Position numbers and translations under genes: made by a program. Shown here piece after piece: positions 1 through 9,977 of a stretch of DNA of 64,000 nt (position 1 is its first letter; each line of letters begins with the position of its first letter). Under the pieces are notes generated by a model. That model saw only the letters and a program-made list of their open reading frames with translations. It was not told the origin of the DNA and did no database searches. This DNA is from Buchnera aphidicola (Melanaphis sacchari) (lineage in GTDB: Bacteria; Pseudomonadota; Gammaproteobacteria; Enterobacterales; Enterobacteriaceae), in NCBI RefSeq assembly GCF_003096055.1, contig NZ_CP029161.1:186001-250000 (forward strand), in the 5' to 3' direction.

Positions 1-410
1 ATATTTTTCCAACGTTTATCTTTTTTTAAACTATATCTTGTTTTTTTATTAAAATTATCATTTTCGAAGCATAGCGGAGTAATAGAATTTACACCTAATT
101 CAACAGATTTTTGAATAGAAAAATTCATTTTTTCAGATTTTGAAATTATTTGTCCTAAATGTATTATTAATGATGATTCAATGTTTTTTACTTCTTTTTT
201 TAAAATTTTTAGCTCAATAATTTTTTTTTCAATTTTAGTTATTTTAGATAAAAATATACTATTAGTATTATTAAATATTTCTAATTTTTCTTCAATGTTC
301 ATGCGAAGTACTTTTTTAATATAATGTAAATGATTACAATGAGATAACAAAACTTTTTGATGTACTTTTAAAGACTGAGAAATATAAATTCTTGGAATAT
401 TTTTTTTCAT
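1..410 (-). CDS. rsmE: 16S rRNA m3U1498 methyltransferase RsmE, 3' part cut by window edge
   Basis: The frame opens with ATG at 410 and stays open to the window edge, giving about 136 N-terminal residues of a protein that is about 243 aa in E. coli. It methylates N3 of U1498 in 16S rRNA, using SAM. The start MKKNIPRIYISQ and the later run LGQIISKSEKMNFSIQKS followed by VELGVNSITPL match the PUA-like N-terminal domain and the linker into the SPOUT domain of the YggJ/RsmE family. The start lies 2 nt beyond the stop of endA, so the two are co-transcribed, as in E. coli (endA-rsmE-gshB). The catalytic knot lies outside the window. Confidence 0.93.
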   Translation of the reverse strand, partial: MKKNIPRIYISQSLKVHQKVLLSHCNHLHYIKKVLRMNIEEKLEIFNNTNSIFLSKITKIEKKIIELKILKKEVKNIESSLIIHLGQIISKSEKMNFSIQKSVELGVNSITPLCFENDNFNKKTRYSLKKDKRWKN

Positions 411-412
411 TA

Positions 413-1150
413 TTAATTTTTTAAATTTTTATAAGGCAATCTTAGATTAAGACATTTTTTATAAACATAATTATTATGATTGCCCTGTTTATGAAATATT
501 AAATTTTCTCTAATACATTCCCATTTAGTTACAGGAAATTTTATGTCCCATTTTTTAAATAACAATTTTTCATTCATGGATAATTTTATATTATATCTTT
601 TAAGCATATAAAAATAAGTTCTAGCTATAGCTCCCTTTGATCGTTCAGGTGGTTCTGCTAATTTTTTTTTAAAATCTATTTTCATTGTGCACTTTCCATA
701 TTCTTGGAAATTATTGTTTAATTCGCTATATATAAAATTTGATCGATCACTATTAATTTCTCCAATAACAGGCTGTAAATTGTGAAGATCAAACTCTATT
801 TTTTGATATAATTTATTTTTTAAACATTTTTTCCGACCTCCTTTCTTCCAACATTGTTTTTCATGTCCAAATTGCCATGAAGGAACTACGTGTTCCCATT
901 CAATTCTTGTTGCTCTATTTTTATTTTTGCGTATTTTGTATCCACATGATGATAAATCAGGTATTCCCTTTTTTCCATGCCAAATAATTTTACAACCACA
1001 ATAAAAAGAACCAGGTGCATTTTTGTGTATTTTAATAGCTACAAGTTTATATTTTTGAAAACTTTTTATGTTTTCTTTTTTAAAATTATTTTTTTTAATT
1101 GAGAATAAAAAAAATATAATACTTATAACAAAAAAAATTTTCTTTATCAT
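413..1150 (-). CDS. endA: DNA-specific endonuclease I (EndA)
   Basis: 245 aa; E. coli EndA is 235 aa. A periplasmic, non-sequence-specific DNA endonuclease. After a hydrophobic N-terminal segment (residues 5-17) the core is nearly colinear with E. coli: FYCGCKI, the active-site stretch [13 protein letters not shown], the cysteine pairs [10 protein letters not shown], then DLHNLQP and NSDRSNF, and [18 protein letters not shown]. No clear signal-peptidase I site follows the hydrophobic segment; the N-terminus is lysine-rich and longer than in E. coli, so export is uncertain. It sits 2 nt upstream of rsmE. Why a reduced endosymbiont keeps this nuclease is not obvious. Confidence 0.97.
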   Translation of the reverse strand: MIKKIFFVISIIFFLFSIKKNNFKKENIKSFQKYKLVAIKIHKNAPGSFYCGCKIIWHGKKGIPDLSSCGYKIRKNKNRATRIEWEHVVPSWQFGHEKQCWKKGGRKKCLKNKLYQKIEFDLHNLQPVIGEINSDRSNFIYSELNNNFQEYGKCTMKIDFKKKLAEPPERSKGAIARTYFYMLKRYNIKLSMNEKLLFKKWDIKFPVTKWECIRENLIFHKQGNHNNYVYKKCLNLRLPYKNLKN

Positions 1151-1335
1151 ATTTTCTACTTATTAGTATGTTTTAAAAAAGATATTCTTTATTATTTAAA
1201 CAAACTCTAATAAAGTATCATTTTTAATGATATTTTAAAAATAAAAATTTTGATATTTTTTATATTAAATTATTTTTTTAATTTATAAAAATTAAATTTA
1301 TCTTTTGTTAAGTATTTTAAAAAAAGGAAAATAAA

Positions 1336-2478
1336 ATGACTGAATATTTTTTTACATCAGAATCAGTTTCAGAAGGGCATCCTGATAAAATTGCAGATCA
1401 AATTTCTGACGCATTATTAGATGAAATTATCAAACAAGATATTAAGGCGCGAGTAGCTTGCGAAACTTATGTAAAGACAGGAATGGTTTTAGTTGGAGGT
1501 GAAATTACGACTACTGCGTGGGTTGATGTTGAAGAAATTACTAGAAATACTATTAATAATATTGGTTATATTAATTCCGAGACAGGATTTGATGCAAATT
1601 CTTGTGCAGTTCTTAGTACTATCGGGAAACAATCTTTAGACATTAATAGAGGAATAGATCGCTCCAATCCCTTAGAACAAGGAGCGGGTGATCAAGGAAT
1701 TATTTTTGGTTATGCAACTAATGAAACAGATGTTTTTATGCCTGCGCCAATTACGTATGCTCATTTACTAGTAAAAAAACAATCTGAAATAAGAAAAAAT
1801 AATACTTTATCTTGGCTCCAACCAGATGCTAAAAGTCAGGTAACATTTAAATATAAGGATGGTGTCATTTTAGGTATAGATACAATTGTTTTTTCTACTC
1901 AACATAAAGAAAGTATTTCTCAAAAGATTTTAAAGGAAGCCGTAATGGAAGAAATTATAAAACCTGTTTTACCGAAGAAATGGTTAACAAAAAATACTAA
2001 ATTTTTTATTAATCCCACTGGTAGATTTGTTGTAGGTGGTCCTATGGGTGATTGCGGTCTTACTGGTCGTAAAATTATTGTAGATACTTATGGAGGTATG
2101 TCAAGACATGGTGGAGGTGCTTTTTCTGGAAAGGACCCATCTAAAGTAGATAGATCTGCAGCGTATGCAGCTAGATATGTTGCTAAAAATATTGTTGCTG
2201 CTGGTTTGGCTGATCGCTGTGAAATTCAATTATCTTATGCCATTGGAATAGCTAAACCCATTTCTATTATGATAGAAACATTTCAAACTGGCAAAATTAG
2301 TACTTCTTCTTTAATTAATTTAGTGCGTGATACTTTTGATCTGCGTCCTTATGGATTAATTAAAATGCTTAATTTGCTTCAGCCTATCTATCTTAATACT
2401 GCAGTGTATGGGCATTTTGGGAGAGAAGAATTTCCATGGGAAAAATTAGATAAGGTAGATGCGTTATCTCAGTGGTAG
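1336..2478 (+). CDS. metK: S-adenosylmethionine synthetase
   Basis: 380 aa (E. coli 384). Makes SAM from methionine and ATP, the methyl donor for the rRNA and tRNA methyltransferases in this window (RsmE, TrmD, RlmE). The ATP-binding GHPDKIAD is at residues 14-21; [12 protein letters not shown] and the glycine-rich loop with [19 protein letters not shown] are intact, as are the Mg/K-binding acidic residues. AAAAAGG precedes the ATG by a normal spacing. It is divergent from endA, with a 185-nt AT-rich gap holding its promoter, and convergent with gshA. E. coli galP, which lies between metK and endA, is absent. Confidence 0.99.
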   Translation: MTEYFFTSESVSEGHPDKIADQISDALLDEIIKQDIKARVACETYVKTGMVLVGGEITTTAWVDVEEITRNTINNIGYINSETGFDANSCAVLSTIGKQSLDINRGIDRSNPLEQGAGDQGIIFGYATNETDVFMPAPITYAHLLVKKQSEIRKNNTLSWLQPDAKSQVTFKYKDGVILGIDTIVFSTQHKESISQKILKEAVMEEIIKPVLPKKWLTKNTKFFINPTGRFVVGGPMGDCGLTGRKIIVDTYGGMSRHGGGAFSGKDPSKVDRSAAYAARYVAKNIVAAGLADRCEIQLSYAIGIAKPISIMIETFQTGKISTSSLINLVRDTFDLRPYGLIKMLNLLQPIYLNTAVYGHFGREEFPWEKLDKVDALSQW

Positions 2479-2565
2479 TGATTTAATTGCCATACTTTTA
2501 AATTAAAAAAATTTTGTCTATAATTTTTTATTATTCACAATAAATATATTATTTTTTTAAAATAT

Positions 2566-2585
2566 CCCATGTTGATTAGCATGGG
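2566..2585. terminator. Short hairpin between convergent metK and gshA
   Basis: A 6-bp stem CCCATG/CATGGG with an 8-nt loop overlaps the gshA stop codon. On the minus strand the stem is followed by ATATTTT and then A-rich sequence. It is a plausible but weak terminator for gshA; no good U-tract follows on the plus strand. Confidence 0.4.
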
Positions 2586-4129
2586 GAAATAAATTTACAT
2601 TTGAAATAATCTTCAAATTTAATTTTTTCATTTTTTTCTATTTGAGATTTTTTTTCAATTGAACATATAGTTTCTTTTTCTAACATATTTTTATGATGAT
2701 TAAATGGAAAATAATTGATTAATTTATTATGATATTTGTTTGCTAAGTTTAATCCTGTTTTTTCGATGCCCTTTTCAATAAAAAATTTTAAAAACTGTCC
2801 AGAATATGTTAATTCTGGATTATAAAATAATGGCATTATTTTTTTGCACACTTGCTGATATTGAGTATTTTGAGATTGCTTATCTAAAATAATAGCAATT
2901 TTTTTTAGATCTCGAAAAATTTTTGTTGCTATTTCTATTATTGTTTTTTTTTCGTATTTTTCATTAACGTAAATTTTTTGATTAGGTTTTCTGCCTTCAA
3001 AAATGATTTTTTTCCAATTTTTCATAACTAATGAAAATTTTTTTTTATTCATTTTGGGTGCTTTAACAAGCGCACACCAAATTAAAAATAAATCTAATAA
3101 AAGTATTTGATTTTTATTGATACCAATAGGTGAAAATGGATTAATATCTAAAGAACGTATTTCGACGTATTCTATACCTTTTTTTTGAAGTTTATCTAAT
3201 AAGTGTTCTCCATTTTTAATGTTTCTTTTGGGTCTTATTTGGGTATATAGCTCACTTTCCATCTGTAATATATTAGTATTAATTTGTTGTAGTACTCCAT
3301 TTTTGTCTCTTAATCCTATATTTAAAAATTTATCTGATGGTGTATGAATTGCTTCATGTAAAGTTTTTACATAAGATTCTAAATCGTTGAACATAATATT
3401 AAGGTCTATAATTGAAGTACTAGTATAACCTATATCGCTTAGTCTTAATGAAGTAGACCAAGGTAAATATAGTATGTTTTCTTTATTTTTTTTAAAGCAA
3501 GGTACCTTATTTTTTAAAAAATGTTTTGATATTGCAGGTGATGATCCAAATAAAAAAGGAATAATCCATCCAAATCGATAATAATTTCTAATTAAGTTTA
3601 AATATCCAGATGATACATAATCTTTATTATTATAAATTTTTTGGCTTTTCCAAAATATTTTAGGTAATGAAAAATTATAATGCACACCTGAAATAGTATT
3701 TACTAAATCTCCATATCGACTTTTTAAACCTTGTCTATAAAGTGTTTTTATTTTTGCAATATTTGATGTACCATATTCGGCTATTTTAATATTCGTAGAT
3801 CGATTATAAAGATATGGTATGCTGAATGGCCATATTCGTTCTGAATTTATTTTATAAGCTACAAAAGAATGAAGATCTGTTAAAAATTTTAATAAGTAGT
3901 TTACGCTATTGCTAGTAGGTGTGATAAATTCTAATAAGTTTTCTGAAAAATCGGTAGTAATCCATTGATGAGTTAAGGGCGCGCCAAGTGATTTCGGATG
4001 CGAAATGTCAGAAAAGCTTCCATTTTTTTTGATTCTTAAAGCTTCTCGTTCAATGCCTCTATTGATATTCTTTAAAACTATTGGATTATTTTCTAACCAA
4101 GCAATTTTTTTTGAGATATCCTCTATCAA
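2576..4129 (-). CDS. gshA: Glutamate-cysteine ligase
   Basis: 517 aa (E. coli 518). First step of glutathione synthesis: joins Glu and Cys with ATP. It belongs to the proteobacterial type, with hallmarks [49 protein letters not shown], and [17 protein letters not shown] around residue 320. The start is TTG: AGGAG lies 6 nt upstream and the product begins like the E. coli enzyme, whose gene is also known to start with UUG. It follows the two tRNA genes, in the E. coli order alaS-csrA-tRNA-gshA. Confidence 0.98.
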   Translation of the reverse strand: MIEDISKKIAWLENNPIVLKNINRGIEREALRIKKNGSFSDISHPKSLGAPLTHQWITTDFSENLLEFITPTSNSVNYLLKFLTDLHSFVAYKINSERIWPFSIPYLYNRSTNIKIAEYGTSNIAKIKTLYRQGLKSRYGDLVNTISGVHYNFSLPKIFWKSQKIYNNKDYVSSGYLNLIRNYYRFGWIIPFLFGSSPAISKHFLKNKVPCFKKNKENILYLPWSTSLRLSDIGYTSTSIIDLNIMFNDLESYVKTLHEAIHTPSDKFLNIGLRDKNGVLQQINTNILQMESELYTQIRPKRNIKNGEHLLDKLQKKGIEYVEIRSLDINPFSPIGINKNQILLLDLFLIWCALVKAPKMNKKKFSLVMKNWKKIIFEGRKPNQKIYVNEKYEKKTIIEIATKIFRDLKKIAIILDKQSQNTQYQQVCKKIMPLFYNPELTYSGQFLKFFIEKGIEKTGLNLANKYHNKLINYFPFNHHKNMLEKETICSIEKKSQIEKNEKIKFEDYFKCKFISPC

Positions 4130-4206
4130 TTTTTTCTCCTAGTTTATTGTTGATTTTTTGTTTTTTAATGCTTGGTGAAATGATTAATAACGTAGATAAT
4201 ATTATT

Positions 4207-4280
4207 TGCATCCGGAAGGATTCGAACCTTCGACCTCTCGGTTCGTAGCCGAGTACTCTATCCAACTGAGCTACGGATGC
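4207..4280 (-). tRNA. tRNA-Arg (anticodon ACG)
   Basis: A full cloverleaf on the minus strand: acceptor GCATCCG/CGGATGC with discriminator A, an anticodon stem CTCGG/CCGAG around the loop CTACGAA (anticodon ACG, expected to be read as inosine), and a T-arm with GGTTCGAAT. Nearly identical to E. coli argV-type tRNA-Arg. CCA is not encoded (AAT follows), so it must be added after transcription. It lies 12 nt downstream of tRNA-Ser, probably on one transcript. Confidence 0.97.
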
Positions 4281-4292
4281 AATAAAAAATTA

Positions 4293-4382
4293 CGGTGAGA
4301 GAGGGATTCGAACCCTCGATGCAGATTTTTTCTACACACTCCCTTAGCAGGGGAGCGCCTTCATCCTCTCGGCCATCTCACC
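4293..4382 (-). tRNA. tRNA-Ser (anticodon GCT)
   Basis: 90 nt with the long variable arm of a class II tRNA. The acceptor is GGTGAGA/TCTCACC with discriminator G; the anticodon stem CTCCC/GGGAG encloses a loop with anticodon GCT, which reads AGU and AGC. Closely matches E. coli serV, which also neighbours arginine tRNAs and csrA. CCA is not encoded. Confidence 0.97.
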
Positions 4383-4407
4383 TGAGATAATAAATTTTTA
4401 TTATATA

Positions 4408-4435
4408 ATTTTACTTTTTTTTAAATATAAGTCAA
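4408..4435 (-). promoter_or_regulatory. Probable sigma-70 promoter of the Ser-Arg tRNA unit
   Basis: On the minus strand TTGACT (4430-4435) and TAAAAT (4408-4413) are separated by 16 nt, each one mismatch from consensus. Transcription would start about 18-20 nt before the mature 5' end of tRNA-Ser. Placement between the csrA 3' hairpin and the tRNA supports a separate tRNA unit. AT-rich sequence produces chance matches, so this is a prediction. Confidence 0.5.
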
Positions 4436-4492
4436 TTTTTTTTTAAATAATTATAAATTTTGAAAAAATAGAAATATATATTTTATTGAAGT

Positions 4493-4519
4493 GCATCTTG
4501 CCAAATCTTAGCAAGATGC
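4493..4519 (-). terminator. Hairpin just downstream of csrA
   Basis: A perfect 9-bp stem GCATCTTGC/GCAAGATGC with a 9-nt loop begins 7 nt after the csrA stop. It is likely to end or stabilise the alaS-csrA transcript. No U-tract follows directly on the minus strand (ACTTCAAT), so it may act as a 3'-end-protecting structure rather than a classical intrinsic terminator. Confidence 0.5.
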
Positions 4520-4526
4520 GGTATTT

Positions 4527-4709
4527 TTATTTTTTTTTAATTTTTTTTTCAGCCTGAATTCGTTGATATATTTCTTCACGATGCACTGAAACTTCTTTAG
4601 GCGCATTTACACCAACACGAACTTGATTACCTTTTACCCCTAGTACCGTAACAGTAATTTCATCTCCAATTATTAATGTTTCGCCAACTCGACGAGTGAG
4701 AATAAGCAT
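4527..4709 (-). CDS. csrA: Carbon storage regulator CsrA, RNA-binding global regulator
   Basis: 60 aa (E. coli 61). A small dimeric beta-sheet protein that binds GGA motifs in mRNA leaders and controls translation and decay. The first 50 residues, [18 protein letters not shown] through to [10 protein letters not shown], are almost unchanged from E. coli, including the N-terminal LTRR strand and the VHREEI strand with the RNA-binding Arg; only the tail (EKKIKKK) has drifted to lysine. It lies downstream of alaS and upstream of serV/argV homologues, exactly as in E. coli. One of few global regulators seen here, with Fis. No CsrB/CsrC-like RNA is recognisable in the window. Confidence 0.98.
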   Translation of the reverse strand: MLILTRRVGETLIIGDEITVTVLGVKGNQVRVGVNAPKEVSVHREEIYQRIQAEKKIKKK

Positions 4710-4910
4710 TCTTTGTTCCTTGAAAATAAAAGAATTCGGCCGATTTGATTTCTGGTTTAATAAATATGATAGAGGGCTAAATGTAAATTATAAAATATTT
4801 TAATGATGTGTAATTAGATAAACATTTTTTATTATAAGTCATTTAGTTTAAATATTTTATAATTATTTTATTTAAATAAAATTTATTTTAATTATTTAAG
4901 CGCTTATTGT

Positions 4911-7550
4911 TTAAAATATATTATTTTTTAATTTTTCAGTGATCCATTGTTTAATATTTTTTACAATAATGGGTAATTTAGCATTATTCATTCCTCCTCC
5001 TTCAGCAATTTCTTTTTTTCCTCCTCCTTTCCCTTGGGTTTCTTTAATAAAAATGTTAACAATATCTATTGCGGTTATAGAATGAGTTAAATTTTTTGTA
5101 ACTCCACAATTAATAGTATAACTATTATTAATTTTATTTATGAGTATAATAATTGCATTTTTTAGTTCTTTTTTCAATTGATCTACTATTATTCTTACTG
5201 ATTTTTGATCATATTTATGTAATATATGAGTTAACAATTTTATGTTTTTTATATTATCCACTTTTTTTAGTAATTTTTTAATTTGGTTGGTATTTTCTTT
5301 ATTTTGTAGTTGATCTGCTTTTTTTTCTAAATTTTTAACTTTTAGTATTAAATTTTTTATTTTTTCTTGTATGTCAGAATTATTAGATTTTAAAATTAAA
5401 GATATATCTTTTATCAAAGTATCTTGATAATGTAAATAATTTATTGCGTACTGTCCAGTTAATGCTTCAATTCTTTTAATTCCTGATGATACATTAGATT
5501 GCCCTATAATTTTAAAAATACCAATTTTCCCTGTCCTATTGGTATGTGTTCCTCCGCAAAGTTCTATGGAAAAATCTTTTATAAATACAACGCGAACTAT
5601 ATTATTGTACTTATGATCAAATAATGCTATTGCTTTGTTCCGTTTAGCTTCTTCTATGTTTAAATTTTTAGTTTTAATTAAATGATTATTACGAATTTCT
5701 TCATTTATAACATTTTCAATTTTATGTATTTGTGAGAAATTTATATTTTTTGTATAGGAAAAGTCAAATCTTAAATGTGTATTGCTTACTAAAGATCCTT
5801 TTTGTAAAGCGTTATTTCCTAATATTTTTTGCAGCGCAGCATGTAATAAATGTGTAGCTGAATGATTTAATTGAATTGAATTTCTATGAATTTTATCAAT
5901 TTTACAATATATTGTACTTTTTTCTTTTATCGTTCCTGATATTACTTTTCCAATATGTCCAATCATATTTCCAAAATTTTGTGTATTTTCTACTAAAAAA
6001 CACGTTTTTTTAAAATATAATTTTCCTATGTCTCCTATTTGACCGCCGGATTCCGGATAAAAACATGTTTTATCAAGAAAAATAATACCTAATTGATTTT
6101 CTGAAATTGACGAAACTGCTTTATTTTCAACAAAAATATACTTTATTAATGATTTTATTCTATTTTTTTTATAACCACAAAAAACAGATCTGTCATTAAT
6201 TATAATATCTTGATTGTAGTTTTTATAAAATTTTTTTCTAATATTTGATTGTTTTTTTTGTTCATTTTTGTATTTATTATAATCATCGAGGTCTATTTTT
6301 ATACCCCTTTCACGGCATATATCTTTTGTTAAATCAATAGGAAATCCAAATGTATCATAAAGATAAAATGCAGTTTTTCCAGATATAATATTATTAGAAA
6401 TTTTTTTAACTTCTTGATTTAGTATTTTTAACCCTTTATTCAATGTTTGAGAAAATTGAAGTTCTTCTTTTTTTAATATTTTTTGTATTATTTTTTCTTT
6501 TTCTTTTAGAATTCCAGAAGGAATATTTATTAATTTAATTAATTTAGGTATGATTTTATAAAAAAAATTTTGATTGATTCCAATTTTATAAGCGTGTCTA
6601 AGTGTTCTTCTAATTATTCTTCTTAAAATATATCCACGATGTTCATTTGATGGAGTAATATCTTCTGAAATAAGAAAGAAAATTGCTCTGATATGATCAG
6701 CCACTATTTTTAAAGAGATATTATTTAAATTTTCTATATTACTAAAATAAGATATTTTTTTAATTAATTCTTGAAATATATCAATTTTATAATTTGAATT
6801 TACATTTTGTAAAACAGAGGCTATTCTTTCTAAACCCATTCCTGTATCTATAGATTTTTTTGCTAAGGGTATAATTTCTGTATTAGAAATTCTATTAAAT
6901 TCTATAAAAACAATATTCCAAATTTCGAGTAGGCAGTTGTTATTATTAAATAGTTCTTGAGTTGTTTGAGTATAATCGATTTTAAATTGATAAAATATTT
7001 CTGTAGAAGGTCCGCAAGGACCAGTATTGCCCATTTGCCAAAAATTATCAGAATTATATTTAATATTGTTTTTGTCACCAATTTTAATAATTTTTTCGAT
7101 GGGTACTTTAATAATATTTTTCCATATTTTATAAGTTTCTATATCATTTTCATATACTGATATCCATAGTTTATTTTTGTCTAAATTAAACCATTTTTTT
7201 GATGTTAATAACTCCCATGCATACATTATTGCTTCTTTTTTAAAATAATCATCAAAGCTAAAGTTGCCAAGCATTTCAAAAAATGTATGATGTCTTTCTG
7301 TATATCCTACATTTTCTAAATCATTATGCTTCCCTCCAGTTCTCAAGCAATTTTGAACAGTCGCTATTCTTGAATAATTTTTTTGTTTCTTGCCTAAAAA
7401 AAAATCTTTAAATTGATTCATTCCTGCATTAGTAAATAGCAAAGTTGAATCATTTTTTGGAATTAATGAATCACCTGGTAAAATAGAATGTCCTTTTTCT
7501 TTGAAAAAATCTAAAAATTTTTGACGTATTTCATGTGTTGTATTTTTCAT
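4911..7550 (-). CDS. alaS: Alanyl-tRNA synthetase
   Basis: 879 aa (E. coli 876), so all domains are present. It charges tRNA-Ala and edits mischarged Ser/Gly. The class II catalytic core begins with EIRQKFLDFFKEKGH, then FTNAGMNQFKD and GTGGKHNDLENVG-like stretches; the editing domain has HSATHLLHAAL and the Zn-binding CGGTHTNRTG at about residue 665; the C-terminal Ala domain ends with GKGGGKKEIAEGGG. A lysine-rich coiled-coil stretch precedes the C-terminal domain. A 201-nt gap separates it from csrA. recA and recX, upstream in E. coli, are absent. Confidence 0.99.
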   Translation of the reverse strand: MKNTTHEIRQKFLDFFKEKGHSILPGDSLIPKNDSTLLFTNAGMNQFKDFFLGKKQKNYSRIATVQNCLRTGGKHNDLENVGYTERHHTFFEMLGNFSFDDYFKKEAIMYAWELLTSKKWFNLDKNKLWISVYENDIETYKIWKNIIKVPIEKIIKIGDKNNIKYNSDNFWQMGNTGPCGPSTEIFYQFKIDYTQTTQELFNNNNCLLEIWNIVFIEFNRISNTEIIPLAKKSIDTGMGLERIASVLQNVNSNYKIDIFQELIKKISYFSNIENLNNISLKIVADHIRAIFFLISEDITPSNEHRGYILRRIIRRTLRHAYKIGINQNFFYKIIPKLIKLINIPSGILKEKEKIIQKILKKEELQFSQTLNKGLKILNQEVKKISNNIISGKTAFYLYDTFGFPIDLTKDICRERGIKIDLDDYNKYKNEQKKQSNIRKKFYKNYNQDIIINDRSVFCGYKKNRIKSLIKYIFVENKAVSSISENQLGIIFLDKTCFYPESGGQIGDIGKLYFKKTCFLVENTQNFGNMIGHIGKVISGTIKEKSTIYCKIDKIHRNSIQLNHSATHLLHAALQKILGNNALQKGSLVSNTHLRFDFSYTKNINFSQIHKIENVINEEIRNNHLIKTKNLNIEEAKRNKAIALFDHKYNNIVRVVFIKDFSIELCGGTHTNRTGKIGIFKIIGQSNVSSGIKRIEALTGQYAINYLHYQDTLIKDISLILKSNNSDIQEKIKNLILKVKNLEKKADQLQNKENTNQIKKLLKKVDNIKNIKLLTHILHKYDQKSVRIIVDQLKKELKNAIIILINKINNSYTINCGVTKNLTHSITAIDIVNIFIKETQGKGGGKKEIAEGGGMNNAKLPIIVKNIKQWITEKLKNNIF

Positions 7551-7709
7551 TTTTTTGATTTTTTTAAAATATATATTAATTAAATTAATATTTTTTGAAG
7601 TAAAATTTATTTGTTTTAAAATTACGATTTATTATAAATATGTTTTTATATCTAAAGTAACTTAAAAATTTAATAGTAACAGATAAAGAAAGAGAAACTC
7701 TGAAAAAAT

Positions 7710-8444
7710 TTAATTACTATTTAATGAAATAATTCTGGATATTTTTTCGGAAGTATTAAATATTTTTAATGCAAAAAAAGATTTTTTTATATATTCAAGT
7801 GTATTAATTACTTCTGGAATTTCCGGATATTTTTGGAGTATTTTTTCTCCACGATTAATTACTGCTATATATTGATTATGTAAAAAATAATATTTCATTA
7901 TTTTAAAATCATATGTCATTAGTCTTTTTTTTAAATAAAATAATTCTTTTTTTGCATTTCTAACATAAATACTTCTAGGATAATGATTTATCAAATTTTT
8001 TAATTGAAAAAACGCTATTTTAGCGTGAATAGGATTTATTTTATAATGTTTAATAGAAAAATTATTAAAATATATATTTTTATCTAAAGATATATTGATT
8101 AAACTTTGTATATATAAGACATAATCTATATTGGGATGTTTAGGATATAATTTAATAAATTGTATTATTTGTTTTTGTGCTTGGATAAAGTTTGAAACTT
8201 TATAATAAGAGTAAATTAAATAAATTTTAATTTTTGCAGAATTTAAATAATTAGTATTTTTTTTATTCAATAGTTCTAAATGATTTATTACATTAAAGAA
8301 ATTTTTATTTTTTAATTGTTTTCTGCATTCTTGATCAAAAAATTTATTTTGTACGATTATATCTTGTACTATGTTTTTTGAATAAACTTTAAAAGTTAAA
8401 AATAATATTGTACATATGATCATAATATTTCTTTTTTTTTTCAT
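7710..8444 (-). CDS. bamD: Outer membrane assembly factor BamD (TPR protein), no lipobox
   Basis: 244 aa (E. coli 245). An essential component of the BAM complex that inserts beta-barrel proteins such as the porin at 52.9 kb. The TPR body is recognisable: LIYSYYKVSNFIQAQ, FIKLYPKHPNIDYVLYIQSL, NHYPRSIYVRNAKKELFYLKKRL, YYFLHNQYIAVINR. The N-terminus is a normal hydrophobic export segment (residues 7-18), but where E. coli has the lipobox LAGC this protein reads TFKVYSKN, with no cysteine. The only nearby Cys (residue 11) lies inside the hydrophobic core. It would therefore be secreted or signal-anchored rather than lipidated. It lies divergent from rluD, as in E. coli. Confidence 0.95.
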   Translation of the reverse strand: MKKKRNIMIICTILFLTFKVYSKNIVQDIIVQNKFFDQECRKQLKNKNFFNVINHLELLNKKNTNYLNSAKIKIYLIYSYYKVSNFIQAQKQIIQFIKLYPKHPNIDYVLYIQSLINISLDKNIYFNNFSIKHYKINPIHAKIAFFQLKNLINHYPRSIYVRNAKKELFYLKKRLMTYDFKIMKYYFLHNQYIAVINRGEKILQKYPEIPEVINTLEYIKKSFFALKIFNTSEKISRIISLNSN

Positions 8445-8585
8445 TGGAATCGTCTTTTAATAAAAAATATTTTTGAATAATATTTATCTTTAATTATACA
8501 TAGAATATCATGTCCGTTTGGAATTAAAGATGTAAATTTATAGATATATTTAAAAAAATTTTTTAATGATAAAAGGATTATTGTA

Positions 8586-9530
8586 TTGAAGAAAGAATTA
8601 TACGCATTTGTACCTTATATTATATTATCACAAAAAAGGTTAGATAAAATATTATCAAATCTTTTTACTATATATTCTCGTTCTTGTTTAAAAAAGTGGA
8701 TTTTAATGAATCGTGTATATGTTGATGAAAAAATTTGCAATCAGCCCGATAAAAAACTACTTGGAGGTGAAAAAATTACCATTTATCCCATTATTGAAGA
8801 AACGATTTCTAATTTGCCTGAAAAAATTTATTTAAATATCATTTATGAAGACAATCATCTAATGATTATTAATAAACCTGATGGTTTAGTTGTTCACCCA
8901 GGAGCTGGTAATAAGAAGGGAACTTTATTAAATGGTTTACTATATCATAATAGTAATGCTAAAAATCTTCCTCGTTCTGGAGTTGTTCATCGTTTAGATA
9001 AAAATACAAGTGGTTTAATGGTTGTTGCAAAAACAATTTTTTCATATAATAAACTAGTTCGGTTATTTAAAAAAAAAAGAATTATTAGAAGGTATCAAGC
9101 TATTGTTAAAGGACATCTGCTTTCTGGTGGCACTATTAATTATCCTATAATGCGTCATTCGTCTAAAAGAACGTGCATGATGACTCATTTATTAGGAAAA
9201 AAAGCAATAACACATTATAATATTATTAATCGTTTAAAATATCATACGCATATTTCTTTACAATTACAAACAGGTCGTACGCATCAAATTCGTGTGCATA
9301 TGTTACATATTGGATATCCGTTAGTAGGTGATCCTTTATATGGTGGAATTAATTACAAATTTAATCAAATTGTAAAAAATAAAAAATTTTTTATAGATGA
9401 TACATTTAAACGTCAAGCATTGCATGCTAATTATATTGAGTTCCTTCATCCTGTGACTAAAAAATTAATGCATTGGGAAATTTCTTTACCTGAAGATATA
9501 AAAAATCTTCTATTACGTTTAAATCAGTAA
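8586..9530 (+). CDS. rluD: 23S rRNA pseudouridine synthase D
   Basis: 314 aa (E. coli 326). Makes pseudouridines 1911, 1915 and 1917 in helix 69 of 23S rRNA. An S4-like domain (residues 15-65, SRSCLKKWILMNRVYVD) precedes the RluA-type catalytic domain with VHRLDKNTSGLMVVAKT, whose Asp is the catalytic residue, and GRTHQIRVHM. The start is TTG: the frame from it matches the E. coli N-terminus, AAAAGG lies at suitable spacing, and the next ATG (8706) would remove half of the S4 domain. The last 10-15 residues of the E. coli protein are missing. Confidence 0.97.
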   Translation: MKKELYAFVPYIILSQKRLDKILSNLFTIYSRSCLKKWILMNRVYVDEKICNQPDKKLLGGEKITIYPIIEETISNLPEKIYLNIIYEDNHLMIINKPDGLVVHPGAGNKKGTLLNGLLYHNSNAKNLPRSGVVHRLDKNTSGLMVVAKTIFSYNKLVRLFKKKRIIRRYQAIVKGHLLSGGTINYPIMRHSSKRTCMMTHLLGKKAITHYNIINRLKYHTHISLQLQTGRTHQIRVHMLHIGYPLVGDPLYGGINYKFNQIVKNKKFFIDDTFKRQALHANYIEFLHPVTKKLMHWEISLPEDIKNLLLRLNQ

Positions 9531-9608
9531 ATATATTAATTTTTTAAAAAATTTAAAGTTTTCTCTAAAATTATTTATATTATAAAAAACTAAAGAGTTG
9601 ATAATTCT

Positions 9609-9911
9609 ATGTTAGAAGAATTAATAAATAAAAAGTATTCAATAATAGATAATGGAAAAAATTACAAAGATAAAATTATTAAAAGACCTTTGTGTGTAGC
9701 TATCAAAAAATTTTTAGAGAATTATTTATTGCATATAAATAAAAACGAATATCAAAATAATTTATATCAATTATTGTTATCTGAATTAGAGCGCCCATTA
9801 TTAGACACAGTCATGCAATATACGCGAGGAAATCAAACACGAGCGGCTTTAATAATGGGTATCAACCGAAGTACTTTGCGAAAGAAGTTAAAAAAGTATG
9901 GTATGAGTTAA
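9609..9911 (+). CDS. fis: Nucleoid-associated regulator Fis
   Basis: 100 aa (E. coli 98). A dimeric DNA-bending protein that activates rRNA and tRNA promoters and shapes the nucleoid. The C-terminal half, with [20 protein letters not shown] then [14 protein letters not shown], is nearly identical to the E. coli helix-turn-helix region. The N-terminal half, with the activation beta-hairpin, has drifted to Lys/Asn/Tyr-rich sequence. E. coli dusB, upstream of fis and co-transcribed, is absent here; the gene follows rluD by 78 nt on the same strand. Confidence 0.97.
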   Translation: MLEELINKKYSIIDNGKNYKDKIIKRPLCVAIKKFLENYLLHINKNEYQNNLYQLLLSELERPLLDTVMQYTRGNQTRAALIMGINRSTLRKKLKKYGMS

Positions 9912-9977
9912 AATTTAAGAAAATATTTTATTTTTAAATTAAATAAAATTTTCTATATCTTTTTCTTTATAAAAAAT

